Shown one piece after another: positions 1 to 6,670 of a DNA stretch of 8,207 bases. The notes under the pieces are model-generated. The model saw nothing but the letters and a program-made list of their open reading frames with translations, was not told the origin of the DNA and did no database searches. Numbering within the stretch: the first letter of the stretch is position 1; every line of letters starts with the position of its first letter. Made by a program: the position numbers and the translations under genes. The DNA lies in contig JAWOIG010000005.1 in assembly GCA_046484775.1 (NCBI GenBank), forward strand, positions 1 to 8,207. The letters are read 5' to 3'. The DNA is from JAFGQE01 sp046484775 (lineage in GTDB: Bacteria; Bacillota; Clostridia; DUPQ01).

Positions 1-1543
1 GCTGGAATACGGCCGTGGTCTGGCACGCCTTGAGCAGGTCGAAGCTCTTCTTGTCGTCCAGGGGGATAGTGGCGATGTCGATTTTCTGGCCGGTGGCTAC
101 AAGGTGCCCCCCGTCCGATACATATGAAGCCAGCAAAGAGGCGTCTTCCTCGGACGATATATTGTATGCCGGCATTATAACCAACCGGTATGCAAACAGA
201 TCCGGACACATGGTCCGGACATCGCAATTGATGTTAAGGGAGGTTATTGAATTATGAATGGTGTACAGAATTCGGTTGTAGTCAAAATTTTCAGAGTGTT
301 TTTGATATGCATGAGACCAGGTGTTGTCAAATGAATTCAGTATGCAGACATCAGAGGTTATCCGTGAGCCTGCAATAATTTCATCAATATCTTTCATTTC
401 TTTCCCCGTCTGCTTGATCTCATCATATCTTTGGCGGGGAATGCCGTCATGGTCAAGGATGCCATGCCAGTACTGTTCGGTTCCGAAAAGGGCCGGCCTC
501 CATCTGAAATAGACTATCCCGTCCGCGCCATGCGCAACGGACTGATACGCCCAGAGCCGGATTTCACCCGGCCGGGGTGTTTCGTGCATATAGTTCCACC
601 CGTTCTGGCCGCTGCACTGCTCCATGACCCAATACTTGTCATTCCTGTATCCACGCATCTTGTCATGGTTATATGAAACTTCTGAAAGAGAGGAAAAGGG
701 TCCGTGGGCAATATTGGGATAACAATCCCATGATATGAAATCAAACGGTTTGGCGAGTTTATAATAGTCCAGGTCGTAGAAACTCCCCATGAAATTATGC
801 GTTATCGGAACATTTACGCCATATTTCCGAAGTTCATTTATCTGAAAAATGGCATAATCATACACAGAGTCCGATGCAAATCTGCAATAATCCAGGAATA
901 AACCGGGGTTGTGGGCGTGCATTCCGGCGGCCTTATTGTCGCATACCGTGTCGGCCGGAAGCACTACGCTTTCAAATGATGGATAATGTTGCCCCCAAAA
1001 GGCCATTCCGAGTTTCTCATTCAACTCTGCTATGCGGCCATATTTTGACTCAAGCCATTTTGAAAAGGCCTTGGAGCAGCTGTCGCAATAGCATCTGACT
1101 GTATCATGGCAGCCGAACTCATTGTCAAGCTGCCAGGCAATCACGTTTTCATTTCCCGAATAACGGGTTGCCATTTCCTTGATTATCTCCCGTGAATATT
1201 CCTTGAAAACAACGCTGTTGAAGCAATAATGGCGTCTGGATCCAAATCCCCTTGCTTTGCCGGAGCTATCTTTTTGATATATCTCCGGATGCAAATCCAT
1301 CAGCCATTTGGGTGGCGCCGCGGTGGGAGTGCAGAGAACGATATCCATACCGGCCGAAACGGCGAGACCAATGATTTTGTCAAGAAGCGTAAAATCATAG
1401 AGACCTTCAGAGGGTTCAATGGCAGACCACATGAATTCAGCGATTCTGATGGTATTGATATTGGCTTCCTTCATCAGCCGCAGGTCCTCTGGCCATCTGT
1501 CCTCAGGCCAGTGCTCGGGGTAATAATCAGTACCGTATATCAT
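1..1543 (-). CDS. GH42 family beta-galactosidase, N-terminal 514 codons, cut by the left edge
   Basis: Glycoside hydrolase family 42 enzyme expected to release beta-linked galactose from oligosaccharides, probably in the cytoplasm since no signal peptide is visible. The protein starts [14 protein letters not shown], the usual GH42 opening. The TIM barrel covers roughly residues 1-385. The acid/base glutamate is E142 in WQLDNEFG and the nucleophile is E308 in WVMEQ. C107 with C151, C153 and C156 (CYCDSC) matches the structural zinc site of many GH42 enzymes. The trimerisation domain starts near residue 390 and reads normally to GGHLVATG (about 478-485). Family members are usually 650-700 residues, so about a quarter is missing. 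The start is ATG at 1543-1541, with GGAGGA (1556-1551) seven bases upstream. The gene is divergent from rnfC. Residues 487-514 do not fit GH42 and look like DnaE; see the separate entry. Family call sure; which natural substrate is unknown. Confidence 0.93.
   Translation of the reverse strand, partial: [514 protein letters not shown]
2..85 (-). other. DnaE-like (DNA polymerase III alpha) segment joined in frame to GH42; probable chimera
   Basis: The last 28 complete codons before the left edge (residues 487-514 of the open frame) read [21 protein letters not shown] and QTTAVFQ. From memory this closely resembles E. coli DnaE around [25 protein letters not shown], and it does not resemble the GH42 trimerisation domain expected here. 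Base composition changes too: bases 1-120 are about 61% G+C against about 45% in 121-180. Within the segment nearly every codon ends in C or G (ATC, GAC, AAG, CTG, TTC), unlike the rest of the gene. I infer a join between two source genomes near base 85-90. An assembly or library chimera is the simplest reading; a real gene fusion is unlikely. The DnaE assignment rests on recalled family motifs, not a search. Confidence 0.75.
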
Positions 1544-1572
1544 GGCAATCTCCTCCGACAGATAAATTCAAG

Positions 1573-1590
1573 GCCGGTTGCACGGCCGGC
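1573..1590. repeat. Inverted repeat in the GH42 leader, possible operator or RNA hairpin
   Basis: GCCGG (1573-1577) and CCGGC (1586-1590) are a perfect 5-base inverted repeat with an 8-base loop, inside the predicted GH42 5' leader and just downstream of its promoter. There is no T-run on the transcribed side, so it is not an intrinsic terminator. It could be a binding site for a sugar-responsive repressor or a leader hairpin, but the arms are short and chance is possible. Confidence 0.3.
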
Positions 1591-1609
1591 AAAGTATTCA
1601 ACCCAGGAT

Positions 1610-1618
1610 ATTATACCA
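1610..1618 (-). promoter_or_regulatory. Likely extended -10 promoter of the GH42 gene
   Basis: On the minus strand TGGTATAAT is a perfect -10 hexamer (1615-1610) preceded by an extended -10 TGn (1618-1616). No good -35 lies at 17 bases; TTACAT at 19 bases is weak, which suits an extended -10 promoter. Transcription would begin near base 1603 and give a leader of about 60 bases before the ATG at 1543. That leader contains the inverted repeat at 1573-1590 and the Shine-Dalgarno at 1556-1551. Confidence 0.55.
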
Positions 1619-1689
1619 CAGGCTGCAGCCGGGAATGTAAGCATCCAATACAAATGAGGTGAATAAAACAATGGTAGGGAGAAATTGAA

Positions 1690-1718
1690 TTGATAATTGA
1701 TTTTGCATCATTTATAAT
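1690..1718 (+). promoter_or_regulatory. Promoter of the rnf operon (TTGATA-17-TATAAT)
   Basis: TTGATA (1690-1695) and TATAAT (1713-1718) are separated by exactly 17 bases. The -10 is perfect and the -35 matches TTGACA at five of six positions, so this is a strong vegetative-type promoter. The start point expected about 7 bases after the -10 falls at 1724-1726, on the ATG at 1725. Three copies of ATTGA (1684-1688, 1689-1693, 1696-1700) surround the -35 and could be part of a regulator site. This is the only good promoter seen before the six closely packed rnf genes. Confidence 0.75.
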
Positions 1719-1724
1719 AACTTC

Positions 1725-3038
1725 ATGAGGCAAAAGAAGAGAATGATAGGCGGGTTGAAAACCCCACATTACAAAAACACTGCTAAGTCTGAAACAAAAG
1801 TCATGCCCGTTCCCGATAAAGTAGAAATACCAATGGTGCACCATATAGGGGCTCCCTGCGTGCCTTTGGTGAAAAAAGGCGACGAGGTCATGGTCGGGAC
1901 TAAAATCGGCGACAGCGATAAATTTGTCAGCGCTCCGGTACACTCAAGTGTTTCGGGCACGGTTTCCGATGTCAGGCAAATACTGTTCCCAAACGGCTCG
2001 TATGTGGATTCGGTAGTGATAAAGACAGATGGAAGGCAGACCGTGGATCCAAACGTAAAGCCGCCCGATGTGAAGACAAAGGAAGATTTTCTGAAAGCGA
2101 TCAGGGAATCCGGTCTGGTTGGCCTGGGAGGAGCGGGATTCCCGGCTCATGTCAAACTGAATCCCCCGAAGGATAAGATAATTGATTATCTTTTGATAAA
2201 TGCCGCGGAATGCGAACCATATATAACTTCGGACTACAGGGAGACGATTGAAAATTCGTGGAACGTCATCAGTGGAATAAATATCGTAATGGAATTCCTT
2301 GGAATAGAAAACGTAATAATCGGTGTTGAGGACAACAAGCCCACAACAATAAAAATATTGAATGACATTGCCGATACAGACAAGAAAATCACAGCAGTGT
2401 CCCTGAAGTCAAAATATCCGCAGGGCGCCGAGAAAATGCTTATATATGCGCTCACGGGCAGGATTGTTCCGGCCGGGGGGCTCCCGATGGATGTCGGGGT
2501 GATAGTTATGAACGTCGCCAGTGTGTCTTTCGTCGCAAGATACATGAAGACAGGAATGCCGTTGGTCAGCAAGCGGCTGACTGTTGACGGGGCGGTAATC
2601 AGGGAGCCTGCGAATGTGGAGGTTTGCGTTGGTACATACATTAGAGATTTGGTAGATTTCTGCGGCGGCTTCACGGAAGATCCATATAAAATACTTATGG
2701 GTGGACCGATGATGGGTGTTGCGCAATATTCGCCGGACATGCCGGTGCTGAAGCAGAACAATGCGATACTGGCATTCAACAGGGAGCAAAGCATTCTGCC
2801 TGAACAGACCGCCTGCATCAGATGCGGAAGATGCGTAAGGGCCTGTCCGATGAAATTGATGCCCCAGCAACTGGATATATTCGGCAATTCGAGCAATACG
2901 GCGCAGCTTGAGAAATTCAATGTGATGAGCTGCATAGAATGCGGGTCATGCTCCTATGTTTGCCCCGCGAGAAGGCACCTTGTCCAGGTGATAAGAAAAG
3001 GCAAGACGCTGGTCAACATGAGCAGGCGGGAAAAATGA
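1725..3038 (+). CDS. rnfC: Rnf electron transport complex subunit C (NADH-side, two [4Fe-4S] clusters)
   Basis: Peripheral cytoplasmic subunit thought to bind NAD(H) and FMN and to pass electrons from the complex to NAD+. Of 437 residues, the N-terminal part shows the RnfC biotinyl-like barrel (IPMVHHIGAPCVPLVKKGDE from residue 35, then VSAPVHSSVSGTV). A glycine-rich flavin/NADH site follows (GLGGAGFP, 133-140, and NAAECEPY, 159-166). An SLBB-like region and two ferredoxin motifs come next: C364, C367, C370, C374 and C403, C406, C409, C413. It ends soon after the second cluster, as in compact clostridial forms without the long C-terminal extension of E. coli RsxC. The start is uncertain. ATG 1725 has no Shine-Dalgarno and sits on the predicted transcription start; ATG 1743 (MIGGLKTPHYKN) has only a distant GAGG at 1727-1730. 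Homologues as I recall them carry a few residues before the GG, which mildly favours 1725. First gene of the operon; 45 bases separate it from the preferred rnfD start. Confidence 0.96.
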   Translation: MRQKKRMIGGLKTPHYKNTAKSETKVMPVPDKVEIPMVHHIGAPCVPLVKKGDEVMVGTKIGDSDKFVSAPVHSSVSGTVSDVRQILFPNGSYVDSVVIKTDGRQTVDPNVKPPDVKTKEDFLKAIRESGLVGLGGAGFPAHVKLNPPKDKIIDYLLINAAECEPYITSDYRETIENSWNVISGINIVMEFLGIENVIIGVEDNKPTTIKILNDIADTDKKITAVSLKSKYPQGAEKMLIYALTGRIVPAGGLPMDVGVIVMNVASVSFVARYMKTGMPLVSKRLTVDGAVIREPANVEVCVGTYIRDLVDFCGGFTEDPYKILMGGPMMGVAQYSPDMPVLKQNNAILAFNREQSILPEQTACIRCGRCVRACPMKLMPQQLDIFGNSSNTAQLEKFNVMSCIECGSCSYVCPARRHLVQVIRKGKTLVNMSRREK

Positions 3039-3083
3039 AACATACCGGACACATGAATAAAATTGAAAAGGCGAGCTCTTGAA

Positions 3084-4013
3084 ATGGCAGAAAACAAACT
3101 TATTGTAAACTCTTCCCCGCATTTGAAAGGAATGAGAAGCACAAGCGGAATAATGCTTGATGTAATCATAGCGCTTATTCCTGCAGTCATTCTCAGCGTT
3201 TACTTTTTTTCCTATATCGCCGCGCTGGTGATTTTGGTTTCTGTCGCATCTTCACTCGTTTTTGAATTCCTGTACAACCTTGTATCCCGCAAAAAGCAGA
3301 CGATAGGAAACCTGAGCGCCGTTGTTACCGGTGTGATACTGGCATTGAATCTTCCACCGGCAAAATCATCCATATGGATAGCGGCGGTAGGGTCTTTCGT
3401 GGCAATTGTCATAGTGAAGATGCTGTTTGGGGGACTGGGAAAGAATATATTTAATCCCGCGATGGCTGCAAGAGTTTTCCTTACAGTATCATTTGCAGGA
3501 CAAATGACGTCATGGCACGCTCCGGGTGTCGACGGAATTACGTCGGCGACACCGCTCGCAATGGCCCAGAACGGGATGACAATGGGATATATGGATCTTT
3601 TCCTTGGGAACATACCCGGAAGCCTTGGTGAAACGAGCGCGCTTGCGATTCTTGCCGGATTCATCTGGTTGATATCAAGAAAAGTCATTACATGGCATAT
3701 TCCGTTTGCTTTCATAGCTTCTACGGCTCTCTTCACTTTTATATTCGGACAGGATCCGCTTTTTCACATTCTGTCGGGTGGGTTGATGCTGGGAGCTGTC
3801 TTCATGGCCACTGATTATGTCACCTCGCCTACGACATGGAAGGGAAAATTGATATTCGGATTTGGATGCGGTCTTATAACAGCGGCCATAAGGGTGTTTG
3901 GAAGCCTGCCCGAGGGAGTTTCATTTTCCATATTGTTCATGAATGCAGTCGTGCCTCTGATCGACAGGTACACGGTGCCAAAAAGTTTTGGAGAGGTGAA
4001 AAAGAATGCGTGA
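3084..4013 (+). CDS. rnfD: Rnf electron transport complex subunit D (membrane subunit, covalent FMN)
   Basis: Integral membrane subunit of the NqrB/RnfD family, believed to be part of the ion-translocating core. With the ATG at 3084 it has 309 residues and begins MAENKLIVNSSPHL, the standard RnfD opening. Hydrophobic segments follow from about residue 25 to near the end. The flavinylation motif is GITSATPLA (residues 151-159), with T156 as the expected FMN-bearing threonine; the family carries FMN there through a phosphodiester bond made by ApbE. The GNLSAVVTG and NIFNPAMAAR stretches are also typical of the family. The reading frame could be extended to a TTG at 3063 (MKRRALE...), but that adds residues not normal for the family. 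The Shine-Dalgarno is weak (AAGG at 3068-3071, 12 bases away), so translation may depend partly on ribosomes arriving from rnfC. The stop overlaps the rnfG start by 8 bases. Confidence 0.95.
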   Translation: MAENKLIVNSSPHLKGMRSTSGIMLDVIIALIPAVILSVYFFSYIAALVILVSVASSLVFEFLYNLVSRKKQTIGNLSAVVTGVILALNLPPAKSSIWIAAVGSFVAIVIVKMLFGGLGKNIFNPAMAARVFLTVSFAGQMTSWHAPGVDGITSATPLAMAQNGMTMGYMDLFLGNIPGSLGETSALAILAGFIWLISRKVITWHIPFAFIASTALFTFIFGQDPLFHILSGGLMLGAVFMATDYVTSPTTWKGKLIFGFGCGLITAAIRVFGSLPEGVSFSILFMNAVVPLIDRYTVPKSFGEVKKNA

Positions 4014-4551
4014 TATATTAAAACCCGCGATCAGCCTGTTTATTATATGCGTCTTAATAACCTTCTCGGTAGCCCTGGTGTACAATGTCACCGCTGAAAC
4101 CATAGCGGAAAGAGAATGGGAAGCCCTTAACATCGCAATGAATGAAGTTCTTCCGGGCGGAGCTCCGTTTGAAGATATAACGGAATCTTTATCAGGAATT
4201 TCCAATCCCGGGGACACAATTAGAATAACAAGCGCATTCAAGTCGGAAAAGGGATATGTATTCAACATGATCGCACCCGGTTACGGCGGCGATATGGCTG
4301 TAATAATAGGCATTGATGAAAATGCAAAAATCAGCGGGCTTAGGCTTGGCTCGAACAGTGAAACCCCGTCGCTGGGCAAGAGGGCGGAAGAAGAATTTTT
4401 CACATCACGATTTTCCGGGATAAATACAAATGAAAACATCAATGATTCCGTTGATTCCATAAGTGGTGTTACCATAACATCCACGGCTGTGAAGAAAGCG
4501 GCGCAAAAAGCCTGCGAATACTATAATGAATACAAGGGGGATGGCAGGTGA
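4006..4551 (+). CDS. rnfG: Rnf electron transport complex subunit G (FMN-binding domain)
   Basis: Membrane-anchored flavoprotein of the RnfG/NqrC family that carries electrons on a covalently bound FMN, mostly on the outer face of the membrane. It has 181 residues. One N-terminal transmembrane segment (about 7-27) is followed by an FMN_bind domain containing the typical GYGGDMAVIIGID (92-104). ETPSLGKRAEEEFF (119-132) stands where most homologues have ETPGLG. The flavinylation site is DSISGVTITS (150-159), with T156 as the FMN acceptor. Its alanine position is valine, a deviation from the usual SGAT. ATG at 4006 overlaps the end of rnfD by 8 bases (ATGCGTGA), which points to coupled translation. 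The stop overlaps rnfE by 4 bases. No apbE gene, needed to attach FMN, is present in the window. Confidence 0.95.
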   Translation: MRDILKPAISLFIICVLITFSVALVYNVTAETIAEREWEALNIAMNEVLPGGAPFEDITESLSGISNPGDTIRITSAFKSEKGYVFNMIAPGYGGDMAVIIGIDENAKISGLRLGSNSETPSLGKRAEEEFFTSRFSGINTNENINDSVDSISGVTITSTAVKKAAQKACEYYNEYKGDGR

Positions 4552-5207
4552 AGAAGCTTTTAAAGGAGTTTGTCAAAGGACTTGTAAAAGAAAACCCGAT
4601 ATTCGTGCTGGTGCTCGGCATGTGCCCGACGCTCGCCGTCACAACGACTGCGGAAAACGGCCTTGGCATGGGAGCGGCGGCGACCGTAGTGCTGCTGGGA
4701 TCGAATATAGTCATATCGGCATTGCGAAAACTTATACCGGACAAGGTCAGGATACCCGCATATATAACGGTCATTGCGGGTTTTGTAACCATCGTGCAGC
4801 TGCTGCTGAAAGCTTATCTTCCCGACCTGGACAAAGCACTTGGCATTTTCATCCCACTTATAGTGGTAAACTGTATAATTCTTGCGCGGGCCGAGATGTT
4901 CGCAAGCAAGAACGGAATTGCCGGTTCCATAGCAGACGCGCTGGGAATGGGCCTTGGCTTTACCGCCGCACTTTTTATAATCGGATCGGTAAGGGAAATA
5001 ATCGGATCCGGCGAATTTCTGGGAATGGATATTTTTGCAGGAGCGATTCCTCCCGCGACGCTTTTCATCCTTCCGCCCGGGGGATTCCTTGTGGTTGGCC
5101 TGCTGATGGCTCTGTTTAATAAAATTTCAAAAAAGAATCCATCGGCAAAAATGGATTGCGCATCATGTCCCCTTCACTGCAGTCTGAACAAGGAGGTTGT
5201 TGAATGA
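4548..5207 (+). CDS. rnfE: Rnf electron transport complex subunit E (membrane subunit)
   Basis: Integral membrane protein of the RnfE/NqrD family. With RnfA it forms a pseudo-symmetric pair that holds a [2Fe-2S] cluster inside the membrane. It has 219 residues and about six hydrophobic segments. The cluster cysteines are C26 in LGMCPTLAVT and C109 in VVNCIILAR. Other family signatures include GSVREIIGSG (146-155). After the last helix there is a hydrophilic tail with a C204-x2-C207-x3-C211 motif (CASCPLHC) that is not part of the core fold. The start is GTG at 4548, with AAGGGGG (4534-4540) seven bases upstream. GTGA is shared with the rnfG stop. ATGA is shared with the rnfA start. Confidence 0.95.
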   Translation: MKKLLKEFVKGLVKENPIFVLVLGMCPTLAVTTTAENGLGMGAAATVVLLGSNIVISALRKLIPDKVRIPAYITVIAGFVTIVQLLLKAYLPDLDKALGIFIPLIVVNCIILARAEMFASKNGIAGSIADALGMGLGFTAALFIIGSVREIIGSGEFLGMDIFAGAIPPATLFILPPGGFLVVGLLMALFNKISKKNPSAKMDCASCPLHCSLNKEVVE

Positions 5208-5785
5208 GGCAGATAATATTTGTAATCATGGGAACCATATTGGTGGAAAACTTCGTTCTTCAGAAATTCCTGGGAATATGCCCTTTTTTAGGCGTATCCA
5301 AAAAAATGGACTCGGCAATCGGAATGAGCGGAGCGGTTGTGTTTGTCATGACCCTGGCATCAGCGGTAACCTGGGCTGTTAACGAATACATATTGCTGCC
5401 GAACGAACTTGAGTTTTTAAGAACGATATCATTCATACTGGTGGTTGCGGCCCTGGTGCAGTTTGTTGAGATAATATTAAAGAAGTTTGTAAAGCCGCTG
5501 TATAAATCGCTTGGCATTTATCTGCCGCTGATAACAACAAACTGTGCGGTGCTGGGTGTCGCTCTCTTGAATATCCAAAGGACCTACGGATTCGGAATGT
5601 CTGTGCTTTATGGATTCTCGGCAGGACTGAGCTTCATGGTGGCATTGATATTATTTTCAGGCATAAGGGAACGGCTGGAAACAGCCGACGTGCCGGATGC
5701 ATTCAAAGGACTTCCGATAGCGTTGGTTTCCGCAGCGTTTTTATCGCTGGCGTTCATGGGATTCCAGGGATTGTTTTCCTTTTGA
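5204..5785 (+). CDS. rnfA: Rnf electron transport complex subunit A (membrane subunit)
   Basis: Integral membrane protein of the RnfA/NqrE family, partner of RnfE in holding the intramembrane [2Fe-2S] cluster. It has 193 residues, the normal family length, with about six transmembrane segments. It opens with the family pattern ILVENFVLQKFLGICPFLGV (12-31), where C26 is one cluster ligand. The second is C114 in TTNCAVLGVALLN. GFSAGLSFMVALILFSGIRE near 140 and the short hydrophobic end are typical. The start is ATG at 5204, with AAGGAGG (5190-5196) seven bases upstream inside the end of rnfE and a 4-base ATGA overlap. A 22-base gap follows before rnfB. Confidence 0.96.
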   Translation: MRQIIFVIMGTILVENFVLQKFLGICPFLGVSKKMDSAIGMSGAVVFVMTLASAVTWAVNEYILLPNELEFLRTISFILVVAALVQFVEIILKKFVKPLYKSLGIYLPLITTNCAVLGVALLNIQRTYGFGMSVLYGFSAGLSFMVALILFSGIRERLETADVPDAFKGLPIALVSAAFLSLAFMGFQGLFSF

Positions 5786-5807
5786 TATTATTTGAGCAAG
5801 GAGCAGC

Positions 5808-6650
5808 ATGAATTCTAATTTACTTATATCTGTAGCATATATCGGGGGGCTGGGACTTTTATTTGGAATCATCCTTGCCGTTGCATCGAGGTTCTTTGCG
5901 GTTAAAAGTGATAAGAAAGTGGAAGAAGTGCGGAAAGTGCTTCCGGGTGTGAACTGCGGCGCCTGTGGATATTCCGGATGTGACGCATATGCGGAAGCGG
6001 TTGCGGCCGATGAATGCGATATAACCTTGTGTACAGTAGGCGGGGAATGCGTGTGCCGAGCACTCGAAATGATAACCGGGAAGGAAGCTGTCGGAGGAGA
6101 AAGAAAAGTCGCCAGGGTTCTATGCGGCGGAACACTTAACAACAGAAAAAAAAGCTTTGAATATTCGGGACTGCAAACCTGCCTTGACGGTCAGATGCTG
6201 TACAACGGCAACAACGTATGTGGATATGGGTGCCTCGGAATGGGCGATTGCGTCAGGGCGTGCCCGTTCGACGCAATAAGAATGATTGACGGCGTTGCAT
6301 TCATTCTGGAGGATAAATGCAAGAGCTGCGAAATCTGCGTAGGCGTCTGCCCAAAGAGTATAATCGAAATGGTACCCGAGAGCGCAGCGGTAACGATAGC
6401 GTGCTCGAACAAGGATAAGGGAGCGGTGGCAATGAAAAGTTGCTCAACCGCCTGCATAGGGTGCGGAAAATGTGTAAAGGCGTGTCCCGTGGATGCAATC
6501 GAGGTGAACGACTTCCTTGCGAAGATAGATTATGAAAAATGCATCAACTGCGGCAAATGCATAGAAGTCTGCCCTACCAAAGCGATTCTCAGATACAACA
6601 ACAGGAGAAAGAAAATCGTCAGAAAATCTAAAATAACCGAAGAGGCCTGA
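5808..6650 (+). CDS. rnfB: Rnf electron transport complex subunit B (ferredoxin-side, multi-[4Fe-4S])
   Basis: Electron entry subunit that accepts electrons from reduced ferredoxin. It has 280 residues. An N-terminal membrane anchor (about 5-29) precedes the RnfB/4Fe-4S domain NCGACGYSGCDAYAEAV (49-65: C50, C53, C58, with C75 as the likely fourth ligand in CTVGG, where most homologues have CPPGG). Four ferredoxin-type motifs follow: C138/C142/C148/C152; C171/C174/C177/C181; C216/C219/C222/C226; C245/C248/C251/C255. At least five clusters are therefore predicted, more than in the short proteobacterial RnfB and in line with clostridial forms. C106 and C125 lie between and could contribute. Start ATG 5808 has AAGGAG (5798-5803) four bases upstream. 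The last two codons and the stop form part of the operon terminator. The tail after the last cluster is basic (RRKKIVRKSK). Confidence 0.96.
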   Translation: MNSNLLISVAYIGGLGLLFGIILAVASRFFAVKSDKKVEEVRKVLPGVNCGACGYSGCDAYAEAVAADECDITLCTVGGECVCRALEMITGKEAVGGERKVARVLCGGTLNNRKKSFEYSGLQTCLDGQMLYNGNNVCGYGCLGMGDCVRACPFDAIRMIDGVAFILEDKCKSCEICVGVCPKSIIEMVPESAAVTIACSNKDKGAVAMKSCSTACIGCGKCVKACPVDAIEVNDFLAKIDYEKCINCGKCIEVCPTKAILRYNNRRKKIVRKSKITEEA

Positions 6651-6663
6651 GGGGCCTCTTTTT
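6640..6663 (+). terminator. Intrinsic terminator of the rnf operon
   Basis: AAGAGGCC (6640-6647) pairs perfectly with GGCCTCTT (6653-6660), leaving a 5-base loop, and the run TTTTT (6659-6663) follows. This is a classic Rho-independent terminator. It overlaps the coding end of rnfB: the final Glu-Ala codons are in the left arm and the TGA stop (6648-6650) is in the loop. It marks the end of the rnf transcription unit and separates it from the DUF4330 genes. Confidence 0.88.
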
Positions 6664-6670
6664 ATGCATC

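Noticed and set aside
105..120. A run of six G residues on the minus strand in the GH42 gene as a possible frameshift explaining the odd end.
   Set aside because: The GH42 frame continues correctly through GGHLVATG beyond the run, one base less gives an early stop, and the odd end matches DnaE in the existing frame. A chimeric join explains it better.
1572..1590. Shared TTGCAC/GGCCGG words at 1578-1590 and 6719-6734 as a dispersed repeat.
   Set aside because: Only short words match and the spacing differs, so chance in GC-rich palindromes is sufficient.
1229..1657. 142-residue plus-strand open frame across the GH42 start and promoter region.
   Set aside because: It is antisense to a clear GH42 coding region with catalytic motifs, has no recognisable domain and no ribosome binding site.
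2234..2935. 233-residue minus-strand open frame opposite rnfC.
   Set aside because: It is a shadow of the rnfC frame, whose Fe-S and glycine-rich motifs are unmistakable; the antisense translation shows no family pattern.
4526..5119. 197-residue plus-strand open frame overlapping rnfE.
   Set aside because: Out of frame with RnfE; it lacks transmembrane segments or any motif, while the rnfE frame has full family signatures and a good ribosome binding site.
1725..6650. The six-gene operon as a Na+-pumping NADH:quinone reductase (nqr).
   Set aside because: There is no NqrA or NqrF-like gene; RnfB and RnfC with ferredoxin clusters and the order C-D-G-E-A-B identify Rnf.
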